Made by a program: the position numbers and the translations under genes. This document shows, piece after piece, positions 43,201 to 51,511 of a stretch of DNA of 64,000 bases. Below the pieces are notes generated by a model. It made no database searches. It was not told the origin of the DNA and saw nothing but the letters and a program-made list of their open reading frames with translations. How positions within the stretch are numbered: the stretch's first letter is position 1; the number at the start of each line of letters is the position of its first letter. Where the stretch lies: NCBI GenBank assembly GCA_047600605.1, contig JASGKK010000002.1, forward strand, positions 806,001-870,000, in the 5' to 3' direction. This stretch comes from CAYMZZ01 sp047600605. Its GTDB lineage: Bacteria > Bacteroidota > Bacteroidia > Chitinophagales > Chitinophagaceae.

Positions 43201-46200
43201 GAGACGGGTAATATGGAGTATATCGAATTCTGGCTGCAGGACCCCTTTATTACCAATCCCGGCAGCGCTGGCGGTAAACTCTATTTTAACCTGGGTAATA
43301 TTTCAGAAGATGTACTGAAAGATGGTAAACGTCAGTATGAAAATGGTTTGCCCACTCCAACGATCAATGCACCCGTTGATAACTCAACCGTATGGGGTAA
43401 AGTACCTTCCAATCCCATGCAGGTGACCAATGCATTCAGCAACGATCCCAACGATCGCCAGTACCAGGATGTAGGTTTTGATGGTTTGACAGATGAGGAA
43501 GAACGTACCAAGTTCAGCACTTACCTGACTGGCCTTGCAGCAGTGGCTCCTGCTGCCGCGGCCCGCGCACAGAATGATCCATCCGCAGATAATTTCAAAC
43601 CCTATCGTGATGCCAGCTATGATGCAGGCGGCGTAGGCATCCTGGGTCGTTATAAAGACATTAATAACCCGCATGGCAACTCACCTGTATCCAACAATAC
43701 ACAGTTTGTAAATGCCTTTACACAGTATCCGGATGCAGAAGAACTGAACAGAGACAATACACTCAACGAAGTAGAAGAATATTTTGAGTATGAGGTAAAC
43801 ATTCAGCCCAACATGATGCCGGGCAGCAATTTTATTACCGATGTGCGCATGCCTGAAGTAACACTGGCCGATGGCAGCCGCCGGGTAGAAAAATGGTATT
43901 TGTTCCGTATTCCGGTTGCTGAGTTTACCAATAAAGTGGGAAATATCCCGGATTTCAAATCCATCCGTTTTATTCGGATGTACGTGACCGACTTTGAGGA
44001 TTCTGTAGTGATGCGTTTTGGTAAACTGGAACTGGTGCGTAACCAGTGGCGGAAATTCAAATATGAAATTGATACCACCGGCAATATCACTAATCTGCCT
44101 GCCAATGACCCGGTTGAATTCAATACACTGGCAGTAAACCTGGAAGAAAATGATCAGCGCCAGCCTATTCCTTATGTAATGCCTCCCGGTATTGATCGCC
44201 AGCAACAGCTGAGTAATAATAACGTGCAGCTTTTCCTTAACGAGCAATCACTGAGTGTACAGACATGCGGTATGCCTGGTGGTGAAGCCCGGGGTGTGTT
44301 TAAGACCATGAATCTTGATATGCGTCAGTATGGTCGTCTGCGTATGTTTATTCACGCAGAAGGTCGTGGGTCAAATGGTGCTATCTCAGACAACTCACTT
44401 GTAGCCATTGTGCGTATGGGTAGTGATTTCCAGAGCAACTATTATGAAATACGTATTCCGCTCAAAAAATCAGACTGGGGTGTACGGGATAGTTTGCTGG
44501 TATGGCCCGAAGTCAATAACCTGGATTTTGAACTCGATGAACTCACCCGTCTGAAATCGAGACGAAACAGTCAGGGTGTTTCCTCTGCTCAGTACTACCG
44601 CGAAATACTTGCCAATGGCCGTTCCTATGCTGTGATAGGTAATCCCAACCTGGGTGAGGTAAGAGGCATGCTGCTATCTGTTGAAAATGTCAGCAGTGAA
44701 CCGGCCTGTGCGGAAGTGTGGTTCAATGAGCTCCGGTTCTCGAATCTCGACGAAAAAGGTGGTTATGCTGCCACCGGTCGCGTTGATATCAAACTGGCCG
44801 ACCTGGGTAGCATTACGCTGGCAGGTACAGCCAAGACCCGTGGCTTTGGTACACTGGAGCAACGGGTGAATGAACGCAGTCGCGAAGATGTATATACATA
44901 TGATCTGTCGGCTAACCTCGATGCAGGCAAACTGTTGCCCCGCCAACTGGGTATCCAGATTCCGGTATATGCCGGCATAAGCCGTATCATCAGCACACCG
45001 GAGTATGATCCCTATGATCTGGATATTACGTTGAAAGATAAACTGGCAGCCGCCAATTCAGGAGATAAGGATTCTATCAGAAGTGATGCACAGGATATCA
45101 CGACCATCCGCACCGTCAACTTCACCAATGTGAAGAAACTTAAAACAGATGGCAAGCAGCCCAAGATCTGGAGCCTCAGCAATTTTGATTTCAGTTATTC
45201 TTACATAGAAACCAAACAGCATAACCCGCTGATAGAGGCATATGAAATGCGGAGAACGCGGGCTGCCATCGGATATAATTATATGCCACAACCACGGTTT
45301 GTGGAGCCATTCAAGCGATTGATCAAATCAAACTCACGCTGGCTGAGCCTGATCAAGGATCTCAACTTTAACTATATACCCACACAGCTTTCATTCCGGG
45401 CAGATGTGTTCCGTCAGTTTGGCGCCACACGTCCGCGCAATGTGGGCGGCGGTCCGTATAAGATCCCCGAGACCTATGACAAGTATTTTACTTTTGACCG
45501 CTATTATATTGTGCAGTGGAATCTGACAAAATCTATTTCACTTGATTACACGGCTACCAATAATGCCCGTGTAGATGAGCCATTCGGACGTATAGATGAT
45601 CGAATCAAAAAAGATTCAGTACGTAAAAACCTTTTCAAAGGCGGTCGTAATACACAATTTGCACAGGAACTGGGTGTATCGTATACGCTGCCTATGCAGA
45701 AAATTCCGCTGCTTGACTGGACTTCTGTACGCGCTACTTACAAGACCAGTTACAACTGGCTCGCAGCCTCTTTGCTGGCCCGCAACCTGGGTAATACACT
45801 TTCCAATACACAAACACGTGATATCACAGCTGACCTCAACTTTGATCAGTTATACAATAAATCGCGCTTCCTTCGGGCTGTAAACAGCGGGCCTCAGCCC
45901 CGCAATAATCAGCCGGCTAATAATACAGTGCCGGGTCAGGATACTGCCAGGCGGAAAATAAGAAGCATACGTGAAGAAATACCGGATAGTGTATGGTCAA
46001 AAATGAGTGCGAAGGAGAAACGACTGGCACGTAAAGAAGCACGTAAACGAAAACGCGAAGAGCGTCGTCGTCAGCGTGAGCTCAACCGCAATAAACTGCC
46101 CGAAGTAAGTGGAGCAGTACGGGCGGTGACCAGCCTCGCCACTTCACTCAAGCGGGTGGGTATTCAATACAATGAAGACTTTGGTACAACCATACCTGGT

Positions 46201-47541
46201 TATATGGACAGCACACGTGTGCTGGGAGCCAATCTGAAAAGCGGACAACCGGGCTTCAACTTCATATTCGGCTATCAGCCGGATACCAGCTGGATCAACC
46301 GGTTTGGCAGTAAGGGGCTGCTGTCGCGCGACTCGCTGGTGTCGGCCATGATACAACAGCGGTACAAGCAACAGCTGAATATTACGGCCCAGCTTAATCC
46401 TGTGCGTGATCTTATCATTGATCTCAAACTCGATAAGAGCTTCAGCAAGCAATATTCAGAATTGTATAAGGATACAACAGGCTCATCCGGTTTAGCACGC
46501 CTGAACCCCTATGCAATGGGTAGCTTTAGTATCAGTTATATTTCTTATCAGACCCTGTTTGAAAAATTTGACCCCAACATCGTATCCAATACATTCAGGG
46601 AATTTGAGAATAATCGTCAGATACTGTCCAAACGTCTGAGCGATCTCAACGGATACCAGGGTGGGGTTAAAGATCCCAATGACCCGAATTATTACCAGGG
46701 TTATGGCCGTTACGCACAGGATGTGGTTATACCTTCTTTCCTGGCAGCGTATACGAAAAAAGATCCCACATCTATTAAATTGTTTAAGAACAGTAACCCG
46801 GGTTTACGATCCAATCCGTTTGCCGGACTGCTGCCAAAGCCCAACTGGGATATCACGTATAACGGACTGTCCAATATTCCCGGTCTGAATAAGATATTTA
46901 CCAATGTGACCATCCGCCATGGGTATCATAGTACACTTAGTATGAATAGTTTTAATACTGCTCTGCTGTTTACCGATCCCAACCGTATTGGTTACCCGTA
47001 TTTCCGGGATACACTTACCGGCAACTATGTGCCTTACTTCCTGGTACCTAACCTTACCATCGAAGAGTCATTTGATCCGATGATATCATTTGATGTCACT
47101 TTTACCAATCAACTCACTACCCGTTTTGAGTTTAGTAAGAGAAGACAACTTAGTCTCAGCCTGATCGACTACCAGTTGGCGGAAAACCGGTCAACCGAAT
47201 TCCGCTTTGGATTCAATTACCGGAAAAAAGGATTACCGCTGCTGAAGAATGTGCGTATCGGTAAAAAAGGAATGAAGCTGGATAATGATGTGACGTTCCG
47301 TCTTGATTTCTCCCTGCGCGATGATGCCACGGCAAACAGTAAACTGGATCAGGGTACATCATTTGGTACAGCCGGTCAGAAGGTGATCATCATTCAGCCA
47401 TCTATCGACTATGTGCTCAATAACCGGGTAAGCCTGAAACTGTACTTCGATCAGACCCGCAATATTCCCAAGATCAGTAATGCATTTCCCATTACCAACA
47501 CAAGAGGCGGATTGTCGGTGAGAGTGTCGCTCGCACAATAA
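40294..47541 (+). CDS. sprA: SprA, outer-membrane channel of the type IX secretion system
   Basis: A 2,415-residue protein. No ATG is available at the N-terminus: the frame opens with TTG at 40294, which gives a plausible signal peptide (LAVVIVLLCIAGTGNA), so a TTG start is likely. SprA (Sov) forms the giant 36-strand barrel through which T9SS cargo leaves the cell and is also needed for gliding. Visible support: very large size, Asn/Tyr/Arg-rich beta-strand pattern throughout, GYQGQNIKNPTLPERARRFG near the start, and a final strand GGLSVRVSLAQ. An unusually basic segment, about residues 1900-1935 (KEKRLARKEARKRKREERR), interrupts the strands. It follows ruvA closely and ends before a strong terminator. 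Confidence 0.92.
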   Translation: MNCTTAHISRLAVVIVLLCIAGTGNARNYRDTIFRGNHVDTIPADTLRYPIRDRYGDPYSQPNRNTFDLKDTAFIKRNVEYDPVTGEYYITEKIGNKYYRTPVSFRRDEFIRMQGQKDEAEYFRKRSALLTDMNRRLFKPQFKTSNSWFNRIVGVGKVDIRPSGFVDLSAGYQGQNIKNPTLPERARRFGGLDFNMNSQLQVDASIGDKLRLPINYNTQANFEFENQLNLNYVGKDDEIVKQFQLGNVNFTTKSTYIPSAQSLFGVKTQLQFGKLFVTGVLANQRAQRQNLGLQGGTASQNFSLKADEYEENRHFLMAQYFRNRYNQAMSQLPVVNSTIQILRVEAWVTNRTGATTDTRDVVGLMDLGEGAPFGPWGGNPNALPDNRANNLYNLLTGPGGTRNSSSIQSFLTSNGLTPVQDFEKTFARKLLPTDFYFNPQIGFISLNQPLQPDEVLGIAFQYTYNGRVYQVGEFSQDVPPDTSGATQRVLFLKLLKATSQRTYLPIWDLMMKNVYSVGYGQLDRTDFQLDVLYEEPSLGEKRYLPPTDVLPQYEGQPIISLLNLDRLNNQNDPQPDGKFDFVEGYTVISSMSRIIFPVLEPFGRDLEYIYPSAVERQKYLYYPLYDTIKAIAQTYANLNRFKLKGKSRSSSTGGGRYQLGFNVPKESVTVTAGGQTLLPDIDYIIEAGEIQIINQSILSSGVPVNVSYENQEAFGIQQRNFMGLRLDYIASKKLTLGGTIARLGERPFFIKQQYGEDPVRNTMYGLDMDYRSDWPRLTKWLDKLPFYNTKAMSSITAYAEAAVLQPGHAPQIGRGSSGLSYIDDFEGTRSAIDLRFPLINWTLASVPQRFPEATLNNDLASGYNRAKLAWYNIEPVLQEKSNTNNPLRGNIAELSKPETRQVLQREIFPQRTTDFGQGLLTTFDMAFYPRDKGPYNFENRTGRIDGNGNLVDRRRAWGGIMRNIDQIDFETGNMEYIEFWLQDPFITNPGSAGGKLYFNLGNISEDVLKDGKRQYENGLPTPTINAPVDNSTVWGKVPSNPMQVTNAFSNDPNDRQYQDVGFDGLTDEEERTKFSTYLTGLAAVAPAAAARAQNDPSADNFKPYRDASYDAGGVGILGRYKDINNPHGNSPVSNNTQFVNAFTQYPDAEELNRDNTLNEVEEYFEYEVNIQPNMMPGSNFITDVRMPEVTLADGSRRVEKWYLFRIPVAEFTNKVGNIPDFKSIRFIRMYVTDFEDSVVMRFGKLELVRNQWRKFKYEIDTTGNITNLPANDPVEFNTLAVNLEENDQRQPIPYVMPPGIDRQQQLSNNNVQLFLNEQSLSVQTCGMPGGEARGVFKTMNLDMRQYGRLRMFIHAEGRGSNGAISDNSLVAIVRMGSDFQSNYYEIRIPLKKSDWGVRDSLLVWPEVNNLDFELDELTRLKSRRNSQGVSSAQYYREILANGRSYAVIGNPNLGEVRGMLLSVENVSSEPACAEVWFNELRFSNLDEKGGYAATGRVDIKLADLGSITLAGTAKTRGFGTLEQRVNERSREDVYTYDLSANLDAGKLLPRQLGIQIPVYAGISRIISTPEYDPYDLDITLKDKLAAANSGDKDSIRSDAQDITTIRTVNFTNVKKLKTDGKQPKIWSLSNFDFSYSYIETKQHNPLIEAYEMRRTRAAIGYNYMPQPRFVEPFKRLIKSNSRWLSLIKDLNFNYIPTQLSFRADVFRQFGATRPRNVGGGPYKIPETYDKYFTFDRYYIVQWNLTKSISLDYTATNNARVDEPFGRIDDRIKKDSVRKNLFKGGRNTQFAQELGVSYTLPMQKIPLLDWTSVRATYKTSYNWLAASLLARNLGNTLSNTQTRDITADLNFDQLYNKSRFLRAVNSGPQPRNNQPANNTVPGQDTARRKIRSIREEIPDSVWSKMSAKEKRLARKEARKRKREERRRQRELNRNKLPEVSGAVRAVTSLATSLKRVGIQYNEDFGTTIPGYMDSTRVLGANLKSGQPGFNFIFGYQPDTSWINRFGSKGLLSRDSLVSAMIQQRYKQQLNITAQLNPVRDLIIDLKLDKSFSKQYSELYKDTTGSSGLARLNPYAMGSFSISYISYQTLFEKFDPNIVSNTFREFENNRQILSKRLSDLNGYQGGVKDPNDPNYYQGYGRYAQDVVIPSFLAAYTKKDPTSIKLFKNSNPGLRSNPFAGLLPKPNWDITYNGLSNIPGLNKIFTNVTIRHGYHSTLSMNSFNTALLFTDPNRIGYPYFRDTLTGNYVPYFLVPNLTIEESFDPMISFDVTFTNQLTTRFEFSKRRQLSLSLIDYQLAENRSTEFRFGFNYRKKGLPLLKNVRIGKKGMKLDNDVTFRLDFSLRDDATANSKLDQGTSFGTAGQKVIIIQPSIDYVLNNRVSLKLYFDQTRNIPKISNAFPITNTRGGLSVRVSLAQ

Positions 47542-47552
47542 AACAATTTGAG

Positions 47553-47682
47553 GATTTGATGATTTGAAAATTTGAAGATTGTCAGATAACAAAAAGGGAG
47601 TAATCAAAATGATTACTCCCTTTTTTATTAAATATACCGATTAAATCTCTATCTCATCTTCAAATTTTCAAATCATCAAATC
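47553..47682. repeat. Long inverted repeat of the ATTTGAAGA family flanking a terminator
   Basis: 47553-47579 and 47656-47682 are perfect 27-base inverted copies (GATTTGATGATTTGAAAATT onwards). The terminator at 47591-47625 lies between them. The same 9-base-periodic family is present at 3446-3475 and 3612-3641. Confidence 0.85.
47591..47625. terminator. Bidirectional terminator between sprA and the GT-C gene
   Basis: A 16-bp stem AAAAAGGGAGTAATCA/TGATTACTCCCTTTTT with an AAA loop and T-run, between convergent genes. Confidence 0.9.
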
Positions 47683-47696
47683 TTCAAATCATCCTC

Positions 47697-49508
47697 TTAC
47701 TTGCTTGCCGGAATTAAAATACTAAATATCTTATTCGTCCACACTTCTTTGTACTGGTATTTTTGAATGAACTGATCCAGGGCCTGATCTCTTTTTTCAT
47801 TGACCTTACTCCAGTTCTCATCAAATTTGGCTGGTGGATCGGGCCACATGGCTGCATCATCTACCGTCTTGATAAGTTGACGGATAATGACAGGCAGCTG
47901 ACCGGTTTTTTCGGCAGTAGTATTGAGCTCATTGGCAAAAAAACTGCCTTCATACAACCAGGGCATTGAGTTGCGCAGATAGGGTTTGGTATTGGTCATA
48001 TAATGAAGCAGTGGTACACTGTGATAGATCAGCACTGCATCGCCGGCATGAATATATTTTTTGGATTCATTGAGTAATTCATTGATGGCAGTAGCTCGTT
48101 CTCTGGTGGTAAACACCCCCCGCATATAAGGGTTATCAACCTGTGCCGTCATACGTGTGCGGGCATTCCAGTCAAAGAAAGGATAGTAATATGCCTGGCG
48201 AAGCAAGGCAAAGAAGATCAGCAGGGTGCCGATCAGTCCGATTAATCTGAATTGCTCTGGTTTCAGTAATAAAGAAAAACGCCAGCCTTCTTCGCGTCCC
48301 TGCATAGCCCACTGACTGTCGAGTCGCTGCCATTTGGCAAAATAATCAACTGCTACAGGCAGCGCTATCCAAAGTGTGTAGAGGCCTACGGTATAAATAC
48401 CATCTGAACTACCCAACGGATAAGTGAGTATAATATAAAGGCCCATCAGCGCCAGCACTTTCAGCTCTTTGTTTTTTTCAGTAGTAAAAATAAAAAGCGC
48501 ACCCAGCATGGCCAGATCAGTAAGCAGAAAGACCATCATAAGGTGATTGATCACATTTGTCCAGATCAGCCATGCAAAACCCGCGACTATGCCCAGGGTG
48601 AGCAGCTGTATCAGTGGTTTCCGGTATGCGGGTTTATAAGAAACGAGATTGCAGATCATGGCAGCGCCGATCACAGGCAGGGCAATCAATAATCCATGTT
48701 TGATGGAGGAGCCATATAACACAAAAAACTGTTTGAGCAGTTTTCCGATACCGTAGTGACTGCTGGCGCCACCACTACCCATTTCCATGACCAGTTTTAC
48801 AGCACCGATATAATTGTCGTACTGGTTCGTGACTTTCATAAACACGACCATGGCAATGAGGCCGGCTACAAATCCGCCGGCAAAAATAAAGGCCAGCCTG
48901 AACTGTCGTCCCCAGGAATAATTATATAAAATGCCATAATAAAAGATCGCCAGGGCCAGACCGAGGTTGACGATACTGGGGATACGGGCCAGCGCTTCGA
49001 GTGCCACCATCGTACCTGCCAGGAATATCAGCCAGGGCTTATTGCGGGTAAGTCCACGGAATAAAAACAGCGCACACAACATATACAACAGCATGCAGAG
49101 ATAGTTGTAATGAAATATGCGGATGTTGTTGGCAATAACAAGAAGGGAGAATAATAATCCCAGCCGCAGGGCTCCTTTATCCAGGTAGGGCCGAAGCAGC
49201 CGGTAGCCCAGCAGGCAGGTACCGGTCAGTGTCACGGCGCCCAGTACACGCAGACCCCAGATACCAGCCGTGGGAAAGAGATAATCGAAGGCTCCCCCGA
49301 TAACGCCTGTTAGCCAGAACATGAATGTGTACTGGACGGTTTCGGGGTTGGTATAGATATTCCGGTAAAAAACAGCATTAAGGCCTTCGTCAGACAGGTC
49401 CAGACCCTGAAAAGTCATCAAAAATGTGTAGAGAAATACGATTCCGGCAAAGACCCAGGCAGGCAATTTCGCCAGCAGGGCCGGAATTGAAGCTTTTGGT
49501 GTAAACAT
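47697..49508 (-). CDS. GT-C fold membrane glycosyltransferase-like protein (ArnT/PMT-like)
   Basis: A 603-residue protein with about a dozen transmembrane segments and a C-terminal soluble part of about 150 residues. The ATG at 49508 (MFTPKASIPALL) is preferred; the open frame begins with TTG eight codons earlier. The first external loop has an acidic pair in GLDLSDEGLNAVFY (about residues 37-50), the place where GT-C enzymes such as ArnT and PMT hold their catalytic acid. Such enzymes move a sugar from a polyprenyl phosphate to an acceptor outside the membrane. It is divergent from the amino-sugar operon and could be its final transferase; family and link are inferred. Confidence 0.65.
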   Translation of the reverse strand: MFTPKASIPALLAKLPAWVFAGIVFLYTFLMTFQGLDLSDEGLNAVFYRNIYTNPETVQYTFMFWLTGVIGGAFDYLFPTAGIWGLRVLGAVTLTGTCLLGYRLLRPYLDKGALRLGLLFSLLVIANNIRIFHYNYLCMLLYMLCALFLFRGLTRNKPWLIFLAGTMVALEALARIPSIVNLGLALAIFYYGILYNYSWGRQFRLAFIFAGGFVAGLIAMVVFMKVTNQYDNYIGAVKLVMEMGSGGASSHYGIGKLLKQFFVLYGSSIKHGLLIALPVIGAAMICNLVSYKPAYRKPLIQLLTLGIVAGFAWLIWTNVINHLMMVFLLTDLAMLGALFIFTTEKNKELKVLALMGLYIILTYPLGSSDGIYTVGLYTLWIALPVAVDYFAKWQRLDSQWAMQGREEGWRFSLLLKPEQFRLIGLIGTLLIFFALLRQAYYYPFFDWNARTRMTAQVDNPYMRGVFTTRERATAINELLNESKKYIHAGDAVLIYHSVPLLHYMTNTKPYLRNSMPWLYEGSFFANELNTTAEKTGQLPVIIRQLIKTVDDAAMWPDPPAKFDENWSKVNEKRDQALDQFIQKYQYKEVWTNKIFSILIPASK

Positions 49509-49983
49509 GATAAGGGTTTGGCTTTGGTTCAATTCGCCGTTAAATATAGGGCGGTCTTTCCGAATTCTATAACCGGCATTTGAAGTATAGGCTGAAATCC
49601 GCCACTGTGGCGCTTTTCCGAAGAATTAATATTAATTTTTTTTAGCTTTCCGAGGGAGAATAGTAGGATTAAAGAAGTTTTTTTTATACATTTGACCCGC
49701 AGTGCTTAAAGCATTGACCTTCATCTGATTGGTAGCATAATAAATCCAGGTCGCATTCCTGACCTGCAGGTTTAGTTCTGAGATTGTACCAATAGTATTC
49801 AGTTAAGTACCCAATGTTCCTATTGTTTATTCCACACTACTTTGATTGAGTGACTTGTTGGCATAAAGGTCATCAACGTGTAAACGAATGCCAAATCCAG
49901 CTTATTCCTGTCAGAAGCCCTGGGTAGATAATTTTATCCAAAATAAACCGTAACTATTTAAACTGATATAACCGAATCATCAA
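49509..49983. other. 475-base intergenic region between divergent glycosylation genes
   Basis: No ORF is convincing. A TACATTTG box on the plus strand (49687-49694) could be the -7 element of the sugar operon; there is no good TTG at the expected distance. It would leave a leader of about 285 bases, unusually long, which contains a small hairpin CAGGTC/GACCTG (49747-49766). No known riboswitch or antitermination element was recognised. Confidence 0.4.
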
Positions 49984-50997
49984 ATGGCAAACATTTCAAT
50001 TGGTGTAATAGGCTATGGATATTGGGGGCCTAACATCGTCCGGAACTTTTTCAATGTCTCCAACTGCACAGTAAAAAAGGTGGCAGACGCACGTCCTGAG
50101 CGACTCAATCAACTACATAAAGTTTTCCCGACTATTGAAGGCGTAACCAGCGCTGATGACATTCTGCTGGATCCTACGATTGATGCAGTAGTGATTGTGA
50201 CTCCTGTATTTACCCATTTTGACCTGGCTAAGCGGGCACTGCTCCAGGGCAAACATGTGCTGGTAGAAAAGCCGATGACTGCATCCGTGGCAGAAGCCGA
50301 TGAACTCATCAACCTGGCAGAGCAGAAGGGATGCATTCTCATGGTCGATCATACCTTTCTTTATACCGGTGCAGTATCGAAAATCAAAGAACTGATTGAA
50401 GACAAATCAATCGGTGTACCCCGTTATTTCGACTCTACCCGTATTAACCTTGGACTGTTTCAGCCCGATATCAACGTGCTTTGGGATCTTGCCGCACACG
50501 ATATTTCTATTCTGGCACACCTGATCAATGAGCAACCGGTGAGCGTAAATGCTACGGGCATCTCTCATACCGGCAACGGTATTGAAAATATTGCCTACAT
50601 GACGGTCAATTATGCCTCTGATTTTATCGCTCATTTTCACTGCTCCTGGACATCACCGGTAAAAATTCGCCAGATGCTCATTGGTGCGGATAAGAAGATG
50701 CTGCTCTATAATGATCTTGAGATCACTGAAAAAGTGAAAGTATACGATACAGGGTATAGCCTGAAAACAGAAGAAGATCGCAAACAGATACTGGTGGATT
50801 ACCGTACCGGCGACATCTTTATTCCCAAACTGTCGAGCCGTGAGGCTCTGTTTGGCATCGCCGACGATTTCATACAATCCATCGACAATAAACGTACCCC
50901 TATCTCCAATGCCCACCTTGGCAGAAGGGTCGTACAAATTCTCGAAGCATCACAAACCTCTATCAGCAACAAAGGAAAAGAAGTAAAAATCAGTTAA
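49984..50997 (+). CDS. Gfo/Idh/MocA oxidoreductase (WbpB/WlbA-like)
   Basis: A 337-residue sugar dehydrogenase. The N-terminal Rossmann fold has IGVIGYGYWGPNIVRNF, and the family lysine lies in HVLVEKPMTASVAEADELI (about residues 91-109). DLAAHDISILAHLI carries the conserved catalytic-region histidine. With the aminotransferase and acetyltransferase that follow, it matches the WbpB-WbpE-WbpD set, in which the C3 hydroxyl of UDP-GlcNAc uronic acid is oxidised, aminated and acetylated. First gene of a ten-gene operon; the next gene starts three bases after its stop. Confidence 0.85.
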   Translation: MANISIGVIGYGYWGPNIVRNFFNVSNCTVKKVADARPERLNQLHKVFPTIEGVTSADDILLDPTIDAVVIVTPVFTHFDLAKRALLQGKHVLVEKPMTASVAEADELINLAEQKGCILMVDHTFLYTGAVSKIKELIEDKSIGVPRYFDSTRINLGLFQPDINVLWDLAAHDISILAHLINEQPVSVNATGISHTGNGIENIAYMTVNYASDFIAHFHCSWTSPVKIRQMLIGADKKMLLYNDLEITEKVKVYDTGYSLKTEEDRKQILVDYRTGDIFIPKLSSREALFGIADDFIQSIDNKRTPISNAHLGRRVVQILEASQTSISNKGKEVKIS

Positions 50998-51000
50998 TAT

Positions 51001-51489
51001 ATGGAACTGGTCACCATCAATAACGATCGCCAAAGCCTGAACAATGTCTCTCTGGGACAAAACGTCCGCATCTTCAGTTTTGTAAATGCCTACGGATGCA
51101 GTATCAATGATAATAGCAAAGTAGGAGCCTTTGTGGAAATTCAAAAAGGTGTTACTATCGGTAAGAACTGCAAAATTTCCAGTCACACATTTATTTGTGA
51201 AGGGGTTCATATTGAAGACAACGTATTTGTAGGCCATGGGGTCATGTTTACCAACGATTTGTTTCCCCGCGCTACCAATACCGATGGTAGTATGCAAACG
51301 GAAGCCGACTGGAAATGTATTGAGACCTTTATTAAAAAAGGGGCGTCCATTGGCAGCAATGCCACAATATTATGTGGTATCACCATTGGTGAAAACTCCA
51401 TGATAGGAGCGGGCGCCGTGGTGACCCGCGATGTGCCTCCCAATACGATTGTGGCCGGTAATCCCGCCAAACCCATTAAAACCATCTAA
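51001..51489 (+). CDS. Left-handed beta-helix acyltransferase (WbpD/WlbB-like N-acetyltransferase)
   Basis: A 162-residue hexapeptide-repeat enzyme. Repeats such as IGKNCKISSHTFICEGVHIE and IGSNATILCGITIGENSMIG build the prism. The catalytic-region loop holds GHGVMFTNDLFPRA, typical of the WbpD/WlbB/FdtC sugar N-acetyltransferases. It is predicted to acetylate the new amino group made by the aminotransferase encoded next. Translation is tightly linked to its neighbours (3 and 22 bases). Confidence 0.88.
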   Translation: MELVTINNDRQSLNNVSLGQNVRIFSFVNAYGCSINDNSKVGAFVEIQKGVTIGKNCKISSHTFICEGVHIEDNVFVGHGVMFTNDLFPRATNTDGSMQTEADWKCIETFIKKGASIGSNATILCGITIGENSMIGAGAVVTRDVPPNTIVAGNPAKPIKTI

Positions 51490-51511
51490 TCCTCCTGAAT
51501 AGTTTACGATC

